A stretch of 64,000 nucleotides of DNA, from the NCBI RefSeq assembly GCF_900100315.1, contig NZ_FNFF01000001.1, positions 310,001 through 374,000 on the forward strand, written 5' to 3'. Source of the DNA: Streptomyces indicus. GTDB lineage: Bacteria; Actinomycetota; Actinomycetes; Streptomycetales; Streptomycetaceae. Both the position numbers and the translations under genes were made by a program. Under the pieces are notes generated by a model that was given only the letters and a program-made list of their open reading frames with translations, was not told the DNA's origin and did no database searches. Below, in pieces: positions 9,151 through 17,870 of the stretch; position 1 is the first letter of the stretch; each line of letters starts with the position of its first letter.

Positions 9151-9702
9151 ATGAGCATCGAGCCGAGCGCCTCCCACGTCCCCGCCGGTCCCGCACATCA
9201 GGGCGCCGCCCCGCAGCGCGACCGACAGCTCGCCGACGCGATCGCGCTGCGCGAGAGCGGGCGCCGGGAAGAGGCGCGCGAGCTGCTCGTGGCGCTCGCC
9301 GCCCGGTTCCCCCACGACGTCGAAGTCGCCTACCAGACCGCCTGGGTGCACGACACGCTCGGCCTGGAGGCCGAGGCGGTGCCGTACTACGTCACCGCCG
9401 TGTCCGCGCCCGGGCTGCCCGCCGAGGACCGCGCCGGCGCGCTGCTCGGGCTCGGATCCACCTACCGGGCGCTCGGCCGCTACTCCGAGGCCGTGGAGAC
9501 CCTGGAGCGGGGCTGTGCCGAGTTCCCCGAGGACCGCGCGCTGCGCACCTTCCTCGCGCTGGCGCTCCACAACGCCGGTCGCGGCAAGGAGGGCATGGAG
9601 CTGCTGCTCGGGCTGCTCGTCGCCACCACCGAGGATCCGCAGATCGCCGCCTACCGCCCGGCGTTGGAGGAGTACGCCAAGGATCTCGACGCCACCTTCT
9701 GA
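9151..9702 (+). CDS. Tetratricopeptide repeat protein
   Basis: 183 residues containing about three TPR-like helical pairs: an REEARELLVALAARFP unit, a LGLEAEAVPYYVTAVSAP unit and an ALGRYSEAVETLERGCAEFP unit, followed by a fourth weaker one. The N-terminal 25 residues are low-complexity. Short stand-alone TPR proteins of this kind are common in Streptomyces and are presumed scaffolds; no partner or reaction can be inferred. Start ATG at 9151, 34 bases after tesB. It converges on the DUF6397 gene. Confidence 0.8.
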   Translation: MSIEPSASHVPAGPAHQGAAPQRDRQLADAIALRESGRREEARELLVALAARFPHDVEVAYQTAWVHDTLGLEAEAVPYYVTAVSAPGLPAEDRAGALLGLGSTYRALGRYSEAVETLERGCAEFPEDRALRTFLALALHNAGRGKEGMELLLGLLVATTEDPQIAAYRPALEEYAKDLDATF

Positions 9703-9748
9703 GCGCGCGGCCTGCTGAAGGCGCCAACTCCCTGACAGGCCCCCGGTG

Positions 9749-10573
9749 TCATGGTCGCGGCGGCGCCTCCTCCCTCGCGACCGCGGCCGACAGGGCGAGG
9801 AGGACCCGGTAGCCGTGGATCTCCTCCGGCACGCGGGCGCACATCATGCGCTCCATGAGCAGGTCGCCCGGCGAGGGCACCGCGCCCGGACGGCCGGACG
9901 AACCGAGGTCCAGGCGGTGGTGGTTGAGCAGGGCCCGTTCGTGCGGATCGGTGACGACCTCGGCCACGTCGACCGGGTCGAGGAACGAGGCAGTGACGGC
10001 GGCCCGCTCCCAGGGGCCCGTGGCGAGCCCCATCAGATACTGGTGCATCCGGTCCCGCCAGCCCGGGGCCCGTAGATCCTCACCGTCGCGCAGGCGGCTT
10101 CTCATCGCCTCCGGGGCCCGGCCCGCGAGCAGTTCGGGGTGTGCGGCGCCCAACTCCCGTACCTCATCGGCGAAGTAGAACCAGACCACCGACCGGTAGC
10201 GGTTGAGCTGGAAGCGGGCCGGAGTGAGGAGGCCGGCCCGGGCGATGCGCGTGAAGCGGTCCTTCGTGATGCCCAGGAGGTCGGCGGCCTCGGAGGTGCC
10301 GGCCAGCCGCACGCGATCACGGAGCGCTTCCGCGAAGCCCTCGGCGGCTTGCAGCCGGTCCAGTTCGCGGCGGGTCACGCGGCGCTGTCCGCCGCTCTCC
10401 CCCGGCACGGTGGCGATGAGGCCGCGTAGTACCGCGAGCTCGAACTCCGCCCGTGTGAGCAGCAGTTCCTTGGCGGCCCAGTGAGCCGGGTGGCTCAGGT
10501 CGAGCAGCGCGTCCCGTGACGGCGCACCGTCCTGGCCGGTGGACGGCATGGTGGTCGTGTCGATGACGGTCAT
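9749..10573 (-). CDS. DUF6397-type protein with a helix-turn-helix-like segment
   Basis: 274 residues resembling the Streptomyces-specific family annotated DUF6397. A central segment, TSEAADLLGITKDRFTRIAR followed by AGLLTPARF, looks like a MerR/AlpA-type winged helix that could contact DNA, but the rest has no known fold. No membrane segments or signal peptide. The ATG at 10573 is followed by a Thr/Ser-rich N-terminus. Its function is unknown; a regulatory role is only an inference from the helix-turn-helix. Confidence 0.65.
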   Translation of the reverse strand: MTVIDTTTMPSTGQDGAPSRDALLDLSHPAHWAAKELLLTRAEFELAVLRGLIATVPGESGGQRRVTRRELDRLQAAEGFAEALRDRVRLAGTSEAADLLGITKDRFTRIARAGLLTPARFQLNRYRSVVWFYFADEVRELGAAHPELLAGRAPEAMRSRLRDGEDLRAPGWRDRMHQYLMGLATGPWERAAVTASFLDPVDVAEVVTDPHERALLNHHRLDLGSSGRPGAVPSPGDLLMERMMCARVPEEIHGYRVLLALSAAVAREEAPPRP

Positions 10574-10692
10574 GGTGGTCTCCCCGTGAGTCCGGCGTGC
10601 ATCCGATTACTCTCGGTGAAGACCGTAGCCCGCACGCAACGAGCCCGCAGAGCCCTGTGGATAACTCCCGAACGCCCAGCTCAGGCCTCATC

Positions 10693-10746
10693 TACCGCGT
10701 GCGGGAAGGGAGTCAGACGTACCGCGTGCGGGAAGGGAGTCAGACG
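10693..10746. repeat. Perfect 27-bp tandem duplication spanning a stop codon
   Basis: Two identical consecutive 27-base copies (10693-10719 and 10720-10746), each starting TACCGCGTGCGGGAAGGG. The right copy covers the stop codon of the roadblock gene at 10740-10742, so the left copy is a duplicated stop-plus-trailer. As 27 is a multiple of 3, both stops are in the same frame. Confidence 0.95.
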
Positions 10747-11153
10747 TCCACGACGGGTGTGCGGCCGGGCTGCCGTGCCTCCACGCCGAGGTGTTCGCCG
10801 ACCCGGTTCACGAGCAGCGTCATCTCGTACGCGACCTGGCCGATGTCCGCCTCTGCGGTGCTCAGCACGCACAGGCAGCTGCCCTCGCCCGCGGCCATCA
10901 CATAGAGCACGGCCTCGTCGAACTCGATCAGGGTCTGCCGGACCTTCCCGGAGCCGAAGTGCCGGCCCGATCCCTTGGCCAGGCTGTGCAGTCCGGAGGA
11001 GACGGCCGCGAGATGCTCGGCGTCCTCGCGGACGAGACCCGTGCTGGTGGCGGTGACCAGGCCGTCGTTGGACAGCACCAGGGCGTGCTGCACGTGGTCG
11101 ACCCGCTTGGTCAAGTCGTCGAGCAGCCAGCCGAGTCCGGTGTCCTCTGGCAT
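10740..11153 (-). CDS. Stand-alone roadblock/LC7-domain protein (CvnB-like)
   Basis: 137-residue roadblock/LC7 protein, about as close in architecture to the conservon CvnB protein at 12713-13150 as paralogues can be: both share WLLDD, HALVLSNDGL or HAVVLSNDGL, REDAEHLAAV, HSLAKG and EADIGQVAYEM-like blocks. In conservons this family is thought to regulate the CvnD GTPase in a membrane complex. The ATG at 11153 is preceded by GGGGGGAGGT. The PPOX gene is divergent. It has no kinase or GTPase beside it, so it may feed into the neighbouring conservon 550 bases away. Confidence 0.88.
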   Translation of the reverse strand: MPEDTGLGWLLDDLTKRVDHVQHALVLSNDGLVTATSTGLVREDAEHLAAVSSGLHSLAKGSGRHFGSGKVRQTLIEFDEAVLYVMAAGEGSCLCVLSTAEADIGQVAYEMTLLVNRVGEHLGVEARQPGRTPVVDV

Positions 11154-11251
11154 CGCGTGGACCTCCCCCCGTACACCCGGGGCCCTCCCCCTCGTGCACT
11201 TGGCCGCAAGCCTTCCCCAAGGCCGACCGATCGGCAAGCGATGATGGCCAC

Positions 11252-11680
11252 ATGGCACAGAAGATGACCGAGGAACAATGGCGGGCCTTCGTTTCCGAGG
11301 GCACGCGTACCGGCAAGCTCTCCACCGTCCGCGCCGACGGGTCGCCGCACATCGCACCGATCTGGTTCGTGCTCGACGGGGACGACCTGGTCTTCAACAC
11401 CGGCAAGGAGACGGTGAAGGGCCGCAACCTCGCCCGGGACGGGCGCGTGGCGCTCTGCGTGGACGACGACCGGCCGCCCTTCGCCTTCGCCGTGATCCAG
11501 GGCGAAGCCGTACTCAGCGAGGAACTCGACGAGGTGCGGCACTGGGCGACGCGGATCGCCGCCCGCTACATGGGCGAGGAGCGGGCGGAGGAGTTCGGCG
11601 CCCGCAACGGGGTGCCGGGCGAGCTCCTCGTCCGTGTGAAGATCACGAAGGTGCTCGCCCAGGGCGGCGTCTCCGACTGA
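11252..11680 (+). CDS. PPOX-class F420-dependent oxidoreductase
   Basis: 142-residue split-beta-barrel protein of the pyridoxamine 5'-phosphate oxidase-like superfamily, matching the actinobacterial F420-binding branch. Visible family features are LSTVRADGSPHIAPIWFV near the N-terminus, FNTGKETVKGRNLARDGRVALCVDD, and the central FAFAVIQGEAVLSEE strand. Such enzymes use the deazaflavin F420 to reduce small molecules or act as F420 carriers; the substrate is not predictable. It is flanked by minus-strand conservon-type genes on both sides and is not part of that operon. Confidence 0.85.
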   Translation: MAQKMTEEQWRAFVSEGTRTGKLSTVRADGSPHIAPIWFVLDGDDLVFNTGKETVKGRNLARDGRVALCVDDDRPPFAFAVIQGEAVLSEELDEVRHWATRIAARYMGEERAEEFGARNGVPGELLVRVKITKVLAQGGVSD

Positions 11681-11698
11681 GCCCGAGGCCGCCCCGCC

Positions 11699-12304
11699 TC
11701 ATCCCACCGAGTCGAGCAGCCGGGCGGTGTGCATCCGCCCGGCGTACTCGACCAGACGTATCAGCACCTCCTTTCCCGAGTCGCGGTCGCGCGCGTCGCA
11801 CAGCACGACCGGTGTGCCCCGGTCGAGGTCGAGGGCGCGGGAGACGTCCTGGGCACCGTATGTACGCGCCCCCGCGAAGCAGTTCACGGCGACGACGAAC
11901 GGGATGCGGCGGTGCTCGAAGTAGTCCACCGCGGGGAAGCAGTCCTCGAGCCGCCGGGTGTCCGCGAGGACGACGGCGCCGAGCGCCCCTTGCGAGAGCT
12001 CGTCCCACAGGAACCAGAAGCGGTCCTGGCCCGGGGTGCCGAACAGGTACAGCGACAGGCCGCTGCGGATCGTGATGCGGCCGAAGTCCATGGCCACCGT
12101 GGTGGTGGTCTTCTGCGCCACGCCGCCCACGTCGTCGATGGACTCGCCCACTTCGCTGAGCTGCTCCTCGGTGCGCAGCGGACGGATCTCGCTGACCGCT
12201 CCGACCAGGGTGGTCTTGCCCACCCCGAATCCCCCCGCGACCAGGATCTTCAGCGCCAGCGCGGATGTCTCGGCGCCGTCGCCTTCAGAGTGCTCGGAGG
12301 CCAT
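11699..12304 (-). CDS. cvnD: Conservon GTPase CvnD
   Basis: 201-residue small GTPase of the ATP/GTP-binding family found as the last gene of Streptomyces conservons. P-loop GGFGVGKTT at 24-32, switch-II-like FGTPGQDRF, and NCFAGA near the position of the NKxD base-recognition motif, which is not canonical. In characterised conservons (for example Cvn9 of S. coelicolor) CvnA-D form a membrane-associated complex resembling a eukaryotic G-protein system that affects development and antibiotic production. It overlaps cvnC by 20 bases, so translation is probably coupled. Confidence 0.9.
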   Translation of the reverse strand: MASEHSEGDGAETSALALKILVAGGFGVGKTTLVGAVSEIRPLRTEEQLSEVGESIDDVGGVAQKTTTTVAMDFGRITIRSGLSLYLFGTPGQDRFWFLWDELSQGALGAVVLADTRRLEDCFPAVDYFEHRRIPFVVAVNCFAGARTYGAQDVSRALDLDRGTPVVLCDARDRDSGKEVLIRLVEYAGRMHTARLLDSVG

Positions 12305-12698
12305 CGATCACTTCTCTCAGGATCTTTTCGTCGGGTAGCTGCGCGGGCGGCACCGGCCGGGTCACCTTCACGACGCCCAGCTCGAGAAGGTCGCCGAGCA
12401 GCACGCGGACCACACCGACCGGAAGGTCGGCGTCCGCGGCCAGTTCGGCCACCGACTGCGTCTCGATGCGGCACAGCTCGATCAGCGCGCGGTGCTCGGG
12501 GCCGAGAGCGGTGTCGTCACCGGTCTCGGGCGCCGCGGTGTCGAGGCTGACCAGGGCGATCAGGTCGAAGCGGACACCGCTCGGGCCGGGGCTGGTGCGT
12601 CCGCCGGTCATCGCGTACGGACGGACCAGCGGGCCGGCTTCGGCGTCGTACCACTGGGCTCCCGGCTCGGGCGGGTCGTCGCCCCGTAGTTTCCTCAT
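12285..12698 (-). CDS. cvnC: Conservon DUF742 protein CvnC
   Basis: 137 residues, DUF742. The N-terminal half has the family signature VRPYAMTGGRT and the C-terminal half a winged-helix-like region (SVAELAADADLPVGVVRVLLGD). CvnC proteins are partners in the conservon signalling complex, with biochemical role unclear. The start ATG at 12698 is 14 bases downstream of the cvnB stop; the 3' end overlaps cvnD by 20 bases. The third gene in the conserved cvnA-B-C-D order. Confidence 0.9.
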   Translation of the reverse strand: MRKLRGDDPPEPGAQWYDAEAGPLVRPYAMTGGRTSPGPSGVRFDLIALVSLDTAAPETGDDTALGPEHRALIELCRIETQSVAELAADADLPVGVVRVLLGDLLELGVVKVTRPVPPAQLPDEKILREVIDGLRAL

Positions 12699-12712
12699 GG
12701 CGACCGCCCCGC

Positions 12713-13150
12713 TCAGCCGGCCGCCGGCGGCTGTACGGCGAACCGCGGCGGCGTGTAGAGGTGTTCGCCGACCCGCTTGACCAGGCGGGCCATCTCGTAG
12801 GCGATGAGGCCGATGTCGGCGGCGGCCGAGGACATCACCGCGAGGCAGGAGCCGTCGCCCGCGGCGGCCACGAACAGGAAGCCGTCGTCCATCTCGACCA
12901 TCGTCTGGCGCACCCCGCCGACGCCGAAGTGCCGGCCGGCGCCCTTGGCGAGGCTGTGGAAGCCGGAGGCGACCGCGGCGAGGTGTTCGGCGTCCTCGCG
13001 GCGCAGCGCGCTCGAAGAGCCCACGGCCAGACCGTCGTTGGACAGGACCACGGCATGACGTACCTCGCCGACGCGCAGGACCATGTCGTCCAGGAGCCAG
13101 TCGAGTTCGCCGGAGCGGTGCGCGGTGCCGATGCTCGGGTCCTGGATCAT
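12713..13150 (-). CDS. cvnB: Conservon roadblock/LC7 protein CvnB
   Basis: 145-residue roadblock/LC7 protein, second gene of the conservon; probable regulator of the CvnD GTPase. Shared blocks with the stand-alone paralogue at 10740-11153 include LDWLLDDMVLRVGEV, LSNDGLAVG, REDAEHLAAVASGFHSLAKG and AAADIGLIAYEMARLVKRVGEHL. The start ATG overlaps the cvnA stop by four bases (ATGA). The C-terminus carries a short PPRFAVQPP tail not seen in the paralogue. Confidence 0.92.
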   Translation of the reverse strand: MIQDPSIGTAHRSGELDWLLDDMVLRVGEVRHAVVLSNDGLAVGSSSALRREDAEHLAAVASGFHSLAKGAGRHFGVGGVRQTMVEMDDGFLFVAAAGDGSCLAVMSSAAADIGLIAYEMARLVKRVGEHLYTPPRFAVQPPAAG

Positions 13151-15780
13151 GCGGGGTCTCCTTCGCTGTTGCCGCCCGGCGCGCGGCGGTCGCCGCCCGG
13201 GGTGAAGTCGGGTGTGTCCTCGGACCTGCGCCCTGCGGGGCGGCCCCCTCCTCTGGTCCAGCCCTCGCGGTAGGCGGTCATCCGTTCCCTGACTTGTTCC
13301 GGGGTGCGCTCGTCGGTGCTGTGTGCCGGGGCGGGTGGTTCGGTTGTCTCGGCGGCGGGTTCCTCGCGCAGCTGCGGTGCGAGGCTCGCCTGGCGTACCC
13401 GGCGCGGCAGGTCGGCGCTCGGGGTGGCGTCGCCGTTCGTGGACGGCTGCGTCGGTGCGGCCTCGCGCTGCGGTGCGCGCTGTTCCTCGCTGCTCCGCGT
13501 GTGCAGCCGCAGGGTGGTCACACCCCGCGGGGCCGGTGGGTCCGGCATGGCCGCGAGCGCGGGCCGCGGGCCGGGCAGGGAGTTTCCGCCGCCCACTTCG
13601 CGCACGGGGCTGACGCCGACCTCGCGGACGGGGCCCGCGCCCGGTACCCGGGTGTGCTCGGCGGCCGGTTCGATCTCGTCGGGTGCCGCGCGCCCGTTGC
13701 CCTTGGGCAGGGCGTCCTGCAACAGGGCGGTCGGCAGCAGCACCACCGCGGTGGTGCCGCCGTACGGGGAGGTCCGCAGGTGGACCTTGATGCCGTGGCG
13801 GGCGGCGAGCCGGCTGACCACGAACAGGCCGAGCCGGTCGCTGTCGAAGAGGTCGAGCGCCTCCGACTGCTCGATGCGGCGGTTGGCCTCGGCGAGACGT
13901 TCCTTCCCCATGCCCAGGCCGCGGTCCTCGACTTCGAGTGCGTAGCCGTTGCCGACGGGTTCGCCGCTGACGCGCACCTTGGTGTGCGGGGGGCTGAACT
14001 GGGCGGCGTTCTCGACGAGTTCGGCCAGCATGTGGGTGAGGTCGGCGACGGCGGCGCCGATCACGGCGGTCTCGGGGAGCTGGCGCACCTCCACGCGTGC
14101 GTAGTCCTCGACCTCGGACACGGCGGCCCGTACGACGTTGGTGAGCGAGACCGGCATGCGCCAGGCGCGGCCGGGCGCGGCGCCGGAGAGGATGATCAGG
14201 CTCTCCGCGTGCCGGCGCATACGCGTCGTGAGGTGGTCGAGGCGGAACAGGTCGCTCAGCTCGTTGGGGTCCTCGGCCCTGCGCTCCATGGAGTCGAGCA
14301 GGTTGAGCTGGCGGTGCACCAGGACCTGGCTGCGGCGGGCGAGGTTCACGAAGACGCCCGAGATACCGCTGGCGAGCTCGGCGCGTTCGATGGCGGCGCT
14401 GAGCGCGGCGCGGTGCACGGTGCCGAGGGCTTCGGAGACCTGTCCGATCTCGTCCTCGGCGGGCGGTCCCGGCGGGGCCTCGGCGCGGATGTCGATCTCG
14501 TCCCCGGCCCGCAACCGGCGCATGGCGCTGGGGAGTTTGCGGCGGGCGATCTCCAGGGCGCTGTTGCGCAGGCTGACCAGCTCGACGACGAGCGCGCGGC
14601 CGATGCGTACGGAGATCACGAGTGAGGCGGCGACGGCGAGCAGGCCGAGGAGCACGGCGGCGCCCGCGGGTGTGAGGATGCCGCGGGTGAACGGGTCGGC
14701 TCGGTCGGCCGCGCGCTGTCCGGCGTCGGTCTCGATGGCGCGCAGGTCGTCCTGGATCTCCGTGTACGCCTTGTCCCAGACGCCCGCGTCGACGGATTCG
14801 GCGGCCTTGCGTCCGGCCGGTGCGGCGAGGACCTTGTCCTCGACCGACAGGACGTCGGCGTAGGCGCTGCCCTTCTCCAGGTCGCGCCAGGCCGTGCGCT
14901 CCTCGCCGCGCAGGTCCTCGACGACGTTGTCGAGCAGGATGCGGCGGGTCTCGACGGTGCCGACGAAGCTCTGCAGGCGCTTGCCGTCGAGGGTGTTGGT
15001 CAGCTGTGCGGTGGACAGCAGCGCGTTCTCACGGGCGAGCATCTCGCCGGCGCGGGAGAAGTCGAGCACCACGCGGGCGTCGGAGCCGAGTTCGGCGTCC
15101 TGCACCCCGGTGAGCGCGCCGCCGACGGCGAACGCCTTGCCGATGGTCTCGGTGTACTGGTCGTACGCCTCGTCCCAGCCGGTGCGCCGGTCGAGGACGG
15201 TGGTGCGCAGGCCGACCAGCCGGTCCGCGTCGGAGACGAAGGCGCCGAGGCGCTCGGCGACCCCGGCGGGGAAGTCGGCGCCGTCGGCGACGGTGTGCTT
15301 CTCGCCGAGGCGGAGTTCGCCGATCGCCTTGTCGGTCTGGCCGGCCTGGTTGCGCAGGGCGTCCGCGCGCGCGTTGTCCGGCCGGGCCGCGTAGGCCACG
15401 GCGGCGGCGCGCTCGTCCTGGAGCTCGGCGACGGCGGCGGCCACCGGGGTACGGACCTGCTCATCGACGCGCTGCAACTGGCTGAGCCGGCTGACGTCCT
15501 GGGCCGTGGTCACGGTGGCGTAGGCCCACAGGGCGATGAGCGAGACGACGGGGACCATGAGGAGGCAGACGATCTTCGCCCGGACCCGTCGGGGGCGGAG
15601 CTGCCAGATGGGGCCGCGCTCGGGCGGCGTGGGTATGTCGGCCTGTGCCGTGGGGCCTTCGTCAGGCTGTTCGTCGGCGGGCGGTCCCGCGTGGGCGCGG
15701 CGGCCGCGCACCGGGGGTGCGGTCGCCGCGTCCGGGCCGGTCGGGCCCGGGGAGCCTGGGGTGTTGCGGGGTGTACGCAT
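13147..15780 (-). CDS. cvnA: Conservon sensor histidine-kinase-like protein CvnA (nitrate/sulfonate-sensing type)
   Basis: 877-residue membrane sensor. Residues 1-65 are a disordered Pro/Ala-rich cytoplasmic tail, then a transmembrane helix (KIVCLLMVPVVSLIALWAYA), an extracytoplasmic helical region of about 290 residues resembling the NIT sensor, a second helix (PAGAAVLLGLLAVAASLVIS), a HAMP-like linker and an ATPase domain with the N-box VENAAQFSPP and G-box DRGLGMGKERL. The last 180 residues are Pro-rich and disordered. As usual for CvnA, no cognate response regulator is nearby. Start ATG at 15780 after an AGGAGG site; the longer frame upstream is not GC3-biased. First gene of cvnABCD. Confidence 0.92.
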   Translation of the reverse strand: MRTPRNTPGSPGPTGPDAATAPPVRGRRAHAGPPADEQPDEGPTAQADIPTPPERGPIWQLRPRRVRAKIVCLLMVPVVSLIALWAYATVTTAQDVSRLSQLQRVDEQVRTPVAAAVAELQDERAAAVAYAARPDNARADALRNQAGQTDKAIGELRLGEKHTVADGADFPAGVAERLGAFVSDADRLVGLRTTVLDRRTGWDEAYDQYTETIGKAFAVGGALTGVQDAELGSDARVVLDFSRAGEMLARENALLSTAQLTNTLDGKRLQSFVGTVETRRILLDNVVEDLRGEERTAWRDLEKGSAYADVLSVEDKVLAAPAGRKAAESVDAGVWDKAYTEIQDDLRAIETDAGQRAADRADPFTRGILTPAGAAVLLGLLAVAASLVISVRIGRALVVELVSLRNSALEIARRKLPSAMRRLRAGDEIDIRAEAPPGPPAEDEIGQVSEALGTVHRAALSAAIERAELASGISGVFVNLARRSQVLVHRQLNLLDSMERRAEDPNELSDLFRLDHLTTRMRRHAESLIILSGAAPGRAWRMPVSLTNVVRAAVSEVEDYARVEVRQLPETAVIGAAVADLTHMLAELVENAAQFSPPHTKVRVSGEPVGNGYALEVEDRGLGMGKERLAEANRRIEQSEALDLFDSDRLGLFVVSRLAARHGIKVHLRTSPYGGTTAVVLLPTALLQDALPKGNGRAAPDEIEPAAEHTRVPGAGPVREVGVSPVREVGGGNSLPGPRPALAAMPDPPAPRGVTTLRLHTRSSEEQRAPQREAAPTQPSTNGDATPSADLPRRVRQASLAPQLREEPAAETTEPPAPAHSTDERTPEQVRERMTAYREGWTRGGGRPAGRRSEDTPDFTPGGDRRAPGGNSEGDPA

Positions 15781-15810
15781 GGCCTCCTCGCTCTGGATCA
15801 GGGACGGTGC

Positions 15811-15849
15811 GGTGCAGCCGGGCCGGTCGGCGGGCGGCCCGGCCGCACC
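15811..15849 (-). terminator. Hairpin between the MHYT gene and cvnA
   Basis: Fifteen-base arms (15811-15825 and 15835-15849) pair at 14 of 15 positions with a 9-base loop. The hairpin begins one base after the MHYT gene's stop codon and ends 31 bases before the cvnA start, so it is probably the MHYT terminator, or an attenuator for read-through into the conservon. Confidence 0.65.
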
Positions 15850-15850
15850 G

Positions 15851-16624
15851 CTAAGGGAGTGCGCTCTCCATCGGCCGCTGGGCCGAGGCGGAGGCCTCGC
15901 GCTCGGTGGCGGTCGGGGACAGCGCGACAAAGGCTGAGGTCAGGAAGAGATAGGAGCCGAGGCCCACGGCCAGGGGGAAGATGAACTGCATGGTCGTGGC
16001 CCCGGGGAGCGCTTCGGTGCCGGGCGTGACCTCCACGCTGACGGCCATCATGCCGGTGTAGTGCATGCTCGTGACCGCGGCGCCCATGACCAGGGAGGCG
16101 ACGGCCACGGCCACCGGGGCCTTGATGTTGAGTGCCGCCCACAGGGCGGCCGTCGCCGCGGCGACGGCGATGAGCACGGAGAGGCCGACCATGGCGGGGT
16201 CGTAGCTCACCTCGCCGTGCAGCCGCAGGGCGGCCATGCCGAGGTAGTGCATGCTCGCCACCCCGATGCCGGTGGTCAGGCCGCCGAGGAAGAGCGCCCG
16301 CCCCTTGTTCCTGCTGTAGCCGACGGCGAAGACGCCCACGCCGACGACGGCCATCGCGACGACGAGGCTGACGACGGTCAGGAGCACGTTGTAACGGATC
16401 TCCGTGCCGGTGACGCTGAAGCCGAACATCGCCACGAAGTGCATCGTCCAGATGCCCGAGCCGATCGCGGAGGCGCCGGTGATGAGCCAGTTGCGCCGCG
16501 ACTTTCCGGTGGCGGCGAGCGCGCGCACCATGCAACGCAGTCCGAGCGCGGCGCCGATGCAGGCCATCACGTACGACAGCGCGGGGGTAAGCCAGCCGAA
16601 GGCGGCGTGGTCCAGGTGTCCCAT
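15851..16624 (-). CDS. MHYT-domain integral membrane sensor
   Basis: 257 residues with seven predicted hydrophobic helices. Three copies of the MHYT signature are visible: WTMHFVAM, ASMHYLGM and TSMHYTGM, spaced about 60 residues apart. MHYT domains are proposed to bind copper and sense oxygen, CO or NO; here there is no attached output domain, so it must signal through a partner or act otherwise. The start ATG is at 16624 (MGHLDHAAFG); the upstream in-frame codons have poor GC3. It lies upstream of, and in the same direction as, the conservon, separated by a strong hairpin. Confidence 0.88.
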   Translation of the reverse strand: MGHLDHAAFGWLTPALSYVMACIGAALGLRCMVRALAATGKSRRNWLITGASAIGSGIWTMHFVAMFGFSVTGTEIRYNVLLTVVSLVVAMAVVGVGVFAVGYSRNKGRALFLGGLTTGIGVASMHYLGMAALRLHGEVSYDPAMVGLSVLIAVAAATAALWAALNIKAPVAVAVASLVMGAAVTSMHYTGMMAVSVEVTPGTEALPGATTMQFIFPLAVGLGSYLFLTSAFVALSPTATEREASASAQRPMESALP

Positions 16625-16818
16625 GCCGCGGGACGCTAGTCGTGAAGGAGGCGTGAAGAGGGGGCGCATTACGAAAGCTGGCCGAATATGACAGAGAGAT
16701 GTGCAAGAACGATCGCGTCCCGCTCGAACATGCGCACCGCACGCGCGTACGGGCCATCGGTGGACACCCGCGTGGCAGTTCGACCGTTTTCCGCCGTCCC
16801 CTCGCCGGCTGAGGAATC

Positions 16819-17427
16819 ATGGATCGCATGAGCAACGACCCCAGGGATGTCCAGGAGTTCTTCTCCGCGCGTGCGGCCGACTGGGACGCGCGCTTCCCCG
16901 ACGACGGTCCGGCGTACGCGGCCGGTGTCGCCGCGATCGGCCTGCGGCCCGGGGACAAGGTGCTCGACGCCGGCTGCGGGACCGGGCGCGCCCTGCCCGT
17001 GCTGCGGGCCGCGGTGGGCCCTGAGGGCACCGTCCTCGGTGCGGATCTGACCCCCGCGATGCTCAAGGAGGCGGTCGAGGCCGGACGTGACGCGGATGGC
17101 CGGTTGCTGCTCACCGACGTGGCGCGGCTGCCGCTGCGCGACGGCGTCCTCGATGCCGTGTTCGGCGCGGGCCTGATCTCGCATCTGCCCGAACCGGCCG
17201 CGAATCTGCGCGAGTTGGCCCGGGCGGTGCGACCCGGCGGCCTCCTCGCGCTCTTCCACCCCGTCGGCCGCAGGGCGCTCGCGGCGCGGCACGGACGGCA
17301 GATCACCCCCGACGACCTGCGCGCCGAGCCCAACCTCCGCCCGCTGCTCGCCGGTTCGGGGTGGCAGATGCGTTCGTACGTGGACGAGGACTCCCGCTTC
17401 CTGGTTCTCGCCGTACGCGAGGGCTGA
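16819..17427 (+). CDS. Class I SAM-dependent methyltransferase
   Basis: 202-residue Rossmann methyltransferase. Motif I is VLDAGCGTGRALPVL (about residues 52-66), followed by the acidic loop in VLGADLTPAML and motif post-II LLLTDVARLPL; the fold finishes with the LVLAVREG strand. It resembles UbiE/MenG-like small-molecule methyltransferases but the substrate is not predictable. An alternative start, ATG at 16828 (MSNDP), is equally plausible; GAGGA precedes both. Divergent from the MHYT gene. Confidence 0.85.
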   Translation: MDRMSNDPRDVQEFFSARAADWDARFPDDGPAYAAGVAAIGLRPGDKVLDAGCGTGRALPVLRAAVGPEGTVLGADLTPAMLKEAVEAGRDADGRLLLTDVARLPLRDGVLDAVFGAGLISHLPEPAANLRELARAVRPGGLLALFHPVGRRALAARHGRQITPDDLRAEPNLRPLLAGSGWQMRSYVDEDSRFLVLAVREG

Positions 17428-17516
17428 GCAACTCCGTCTGGATACGGCACACTTGGAAGATCGGCCGCGGAACCGACCTGAAGCGGCCGCGCCACGCAGG
17501 GGGAAGGTGGTCGCCC

Positions 17517-17870
17517 ATGGGAGAGCTGCATCCGGTGCTGCGCAGAATCGGCAGGCTGTTCCAGCCGGACGGGCGGGAGCCGGGCGAGTCCGCGCCGGCG
17601 GCCCCGGCCGGGCGCAAGGCGGCGGAACGGAGTGCGGCCGACGACCGGCGGCGTACGCACAACATCTTCGAGGCGGCCGCGACCTACGTGACCGCCTGCG
17701 TCGACGACGACCAGGAGAAGGCGGACGAGGCGGCCGGCTGGGTCCAGCCCGAGGCTTTGCACTTCGGCATCAACGAACTGGCCTGCCGCGCCGTCATCGC
17801 ACTGGCCCGGGAACGGGACGAGCCGCCGGGCGAGGTGGCCCGCAGCCTGCTCGGACTGCCCGCCGCCTGA
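17517..17870 (+). CDS. Uncharacterised small cytoplasmic protein
   Basis: 117 residues. An initial 25 residues are basic, then an acidic/Ala-rich linker, and a helical C-terminal part (THNIFEAAATYVTACVDDD, ELACRAVIALARER). No signal peptide, membrane segment or known catalytic motif. The ATG at 17517 follows GGGGGAAGGTGG, a strong ribosome-binding site, and GC3 bias supports coding. I do not recognise a family; homologues would be expected in other Streptomyces. It lies 89 bases after the methyltransferase gene in the same direction. Confidence 0.7.
   Translation: MGELHPVLRRIGRLFQPDGREPGESAPAAPAGRKAAERSAADDRRRTHNIFEAAATYVTACVDDDQEKADEAAGWVQPEALHFGINELACRAVIALARERDEPPGEVARSLLGLPAA

Noticed and set aside
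11699..15780. Two-component system for cvnA
   Set aside because: The kinase-like protein has no response regulator partner and sits in the fixed cvnABCD order, so the conservon call is preferred.
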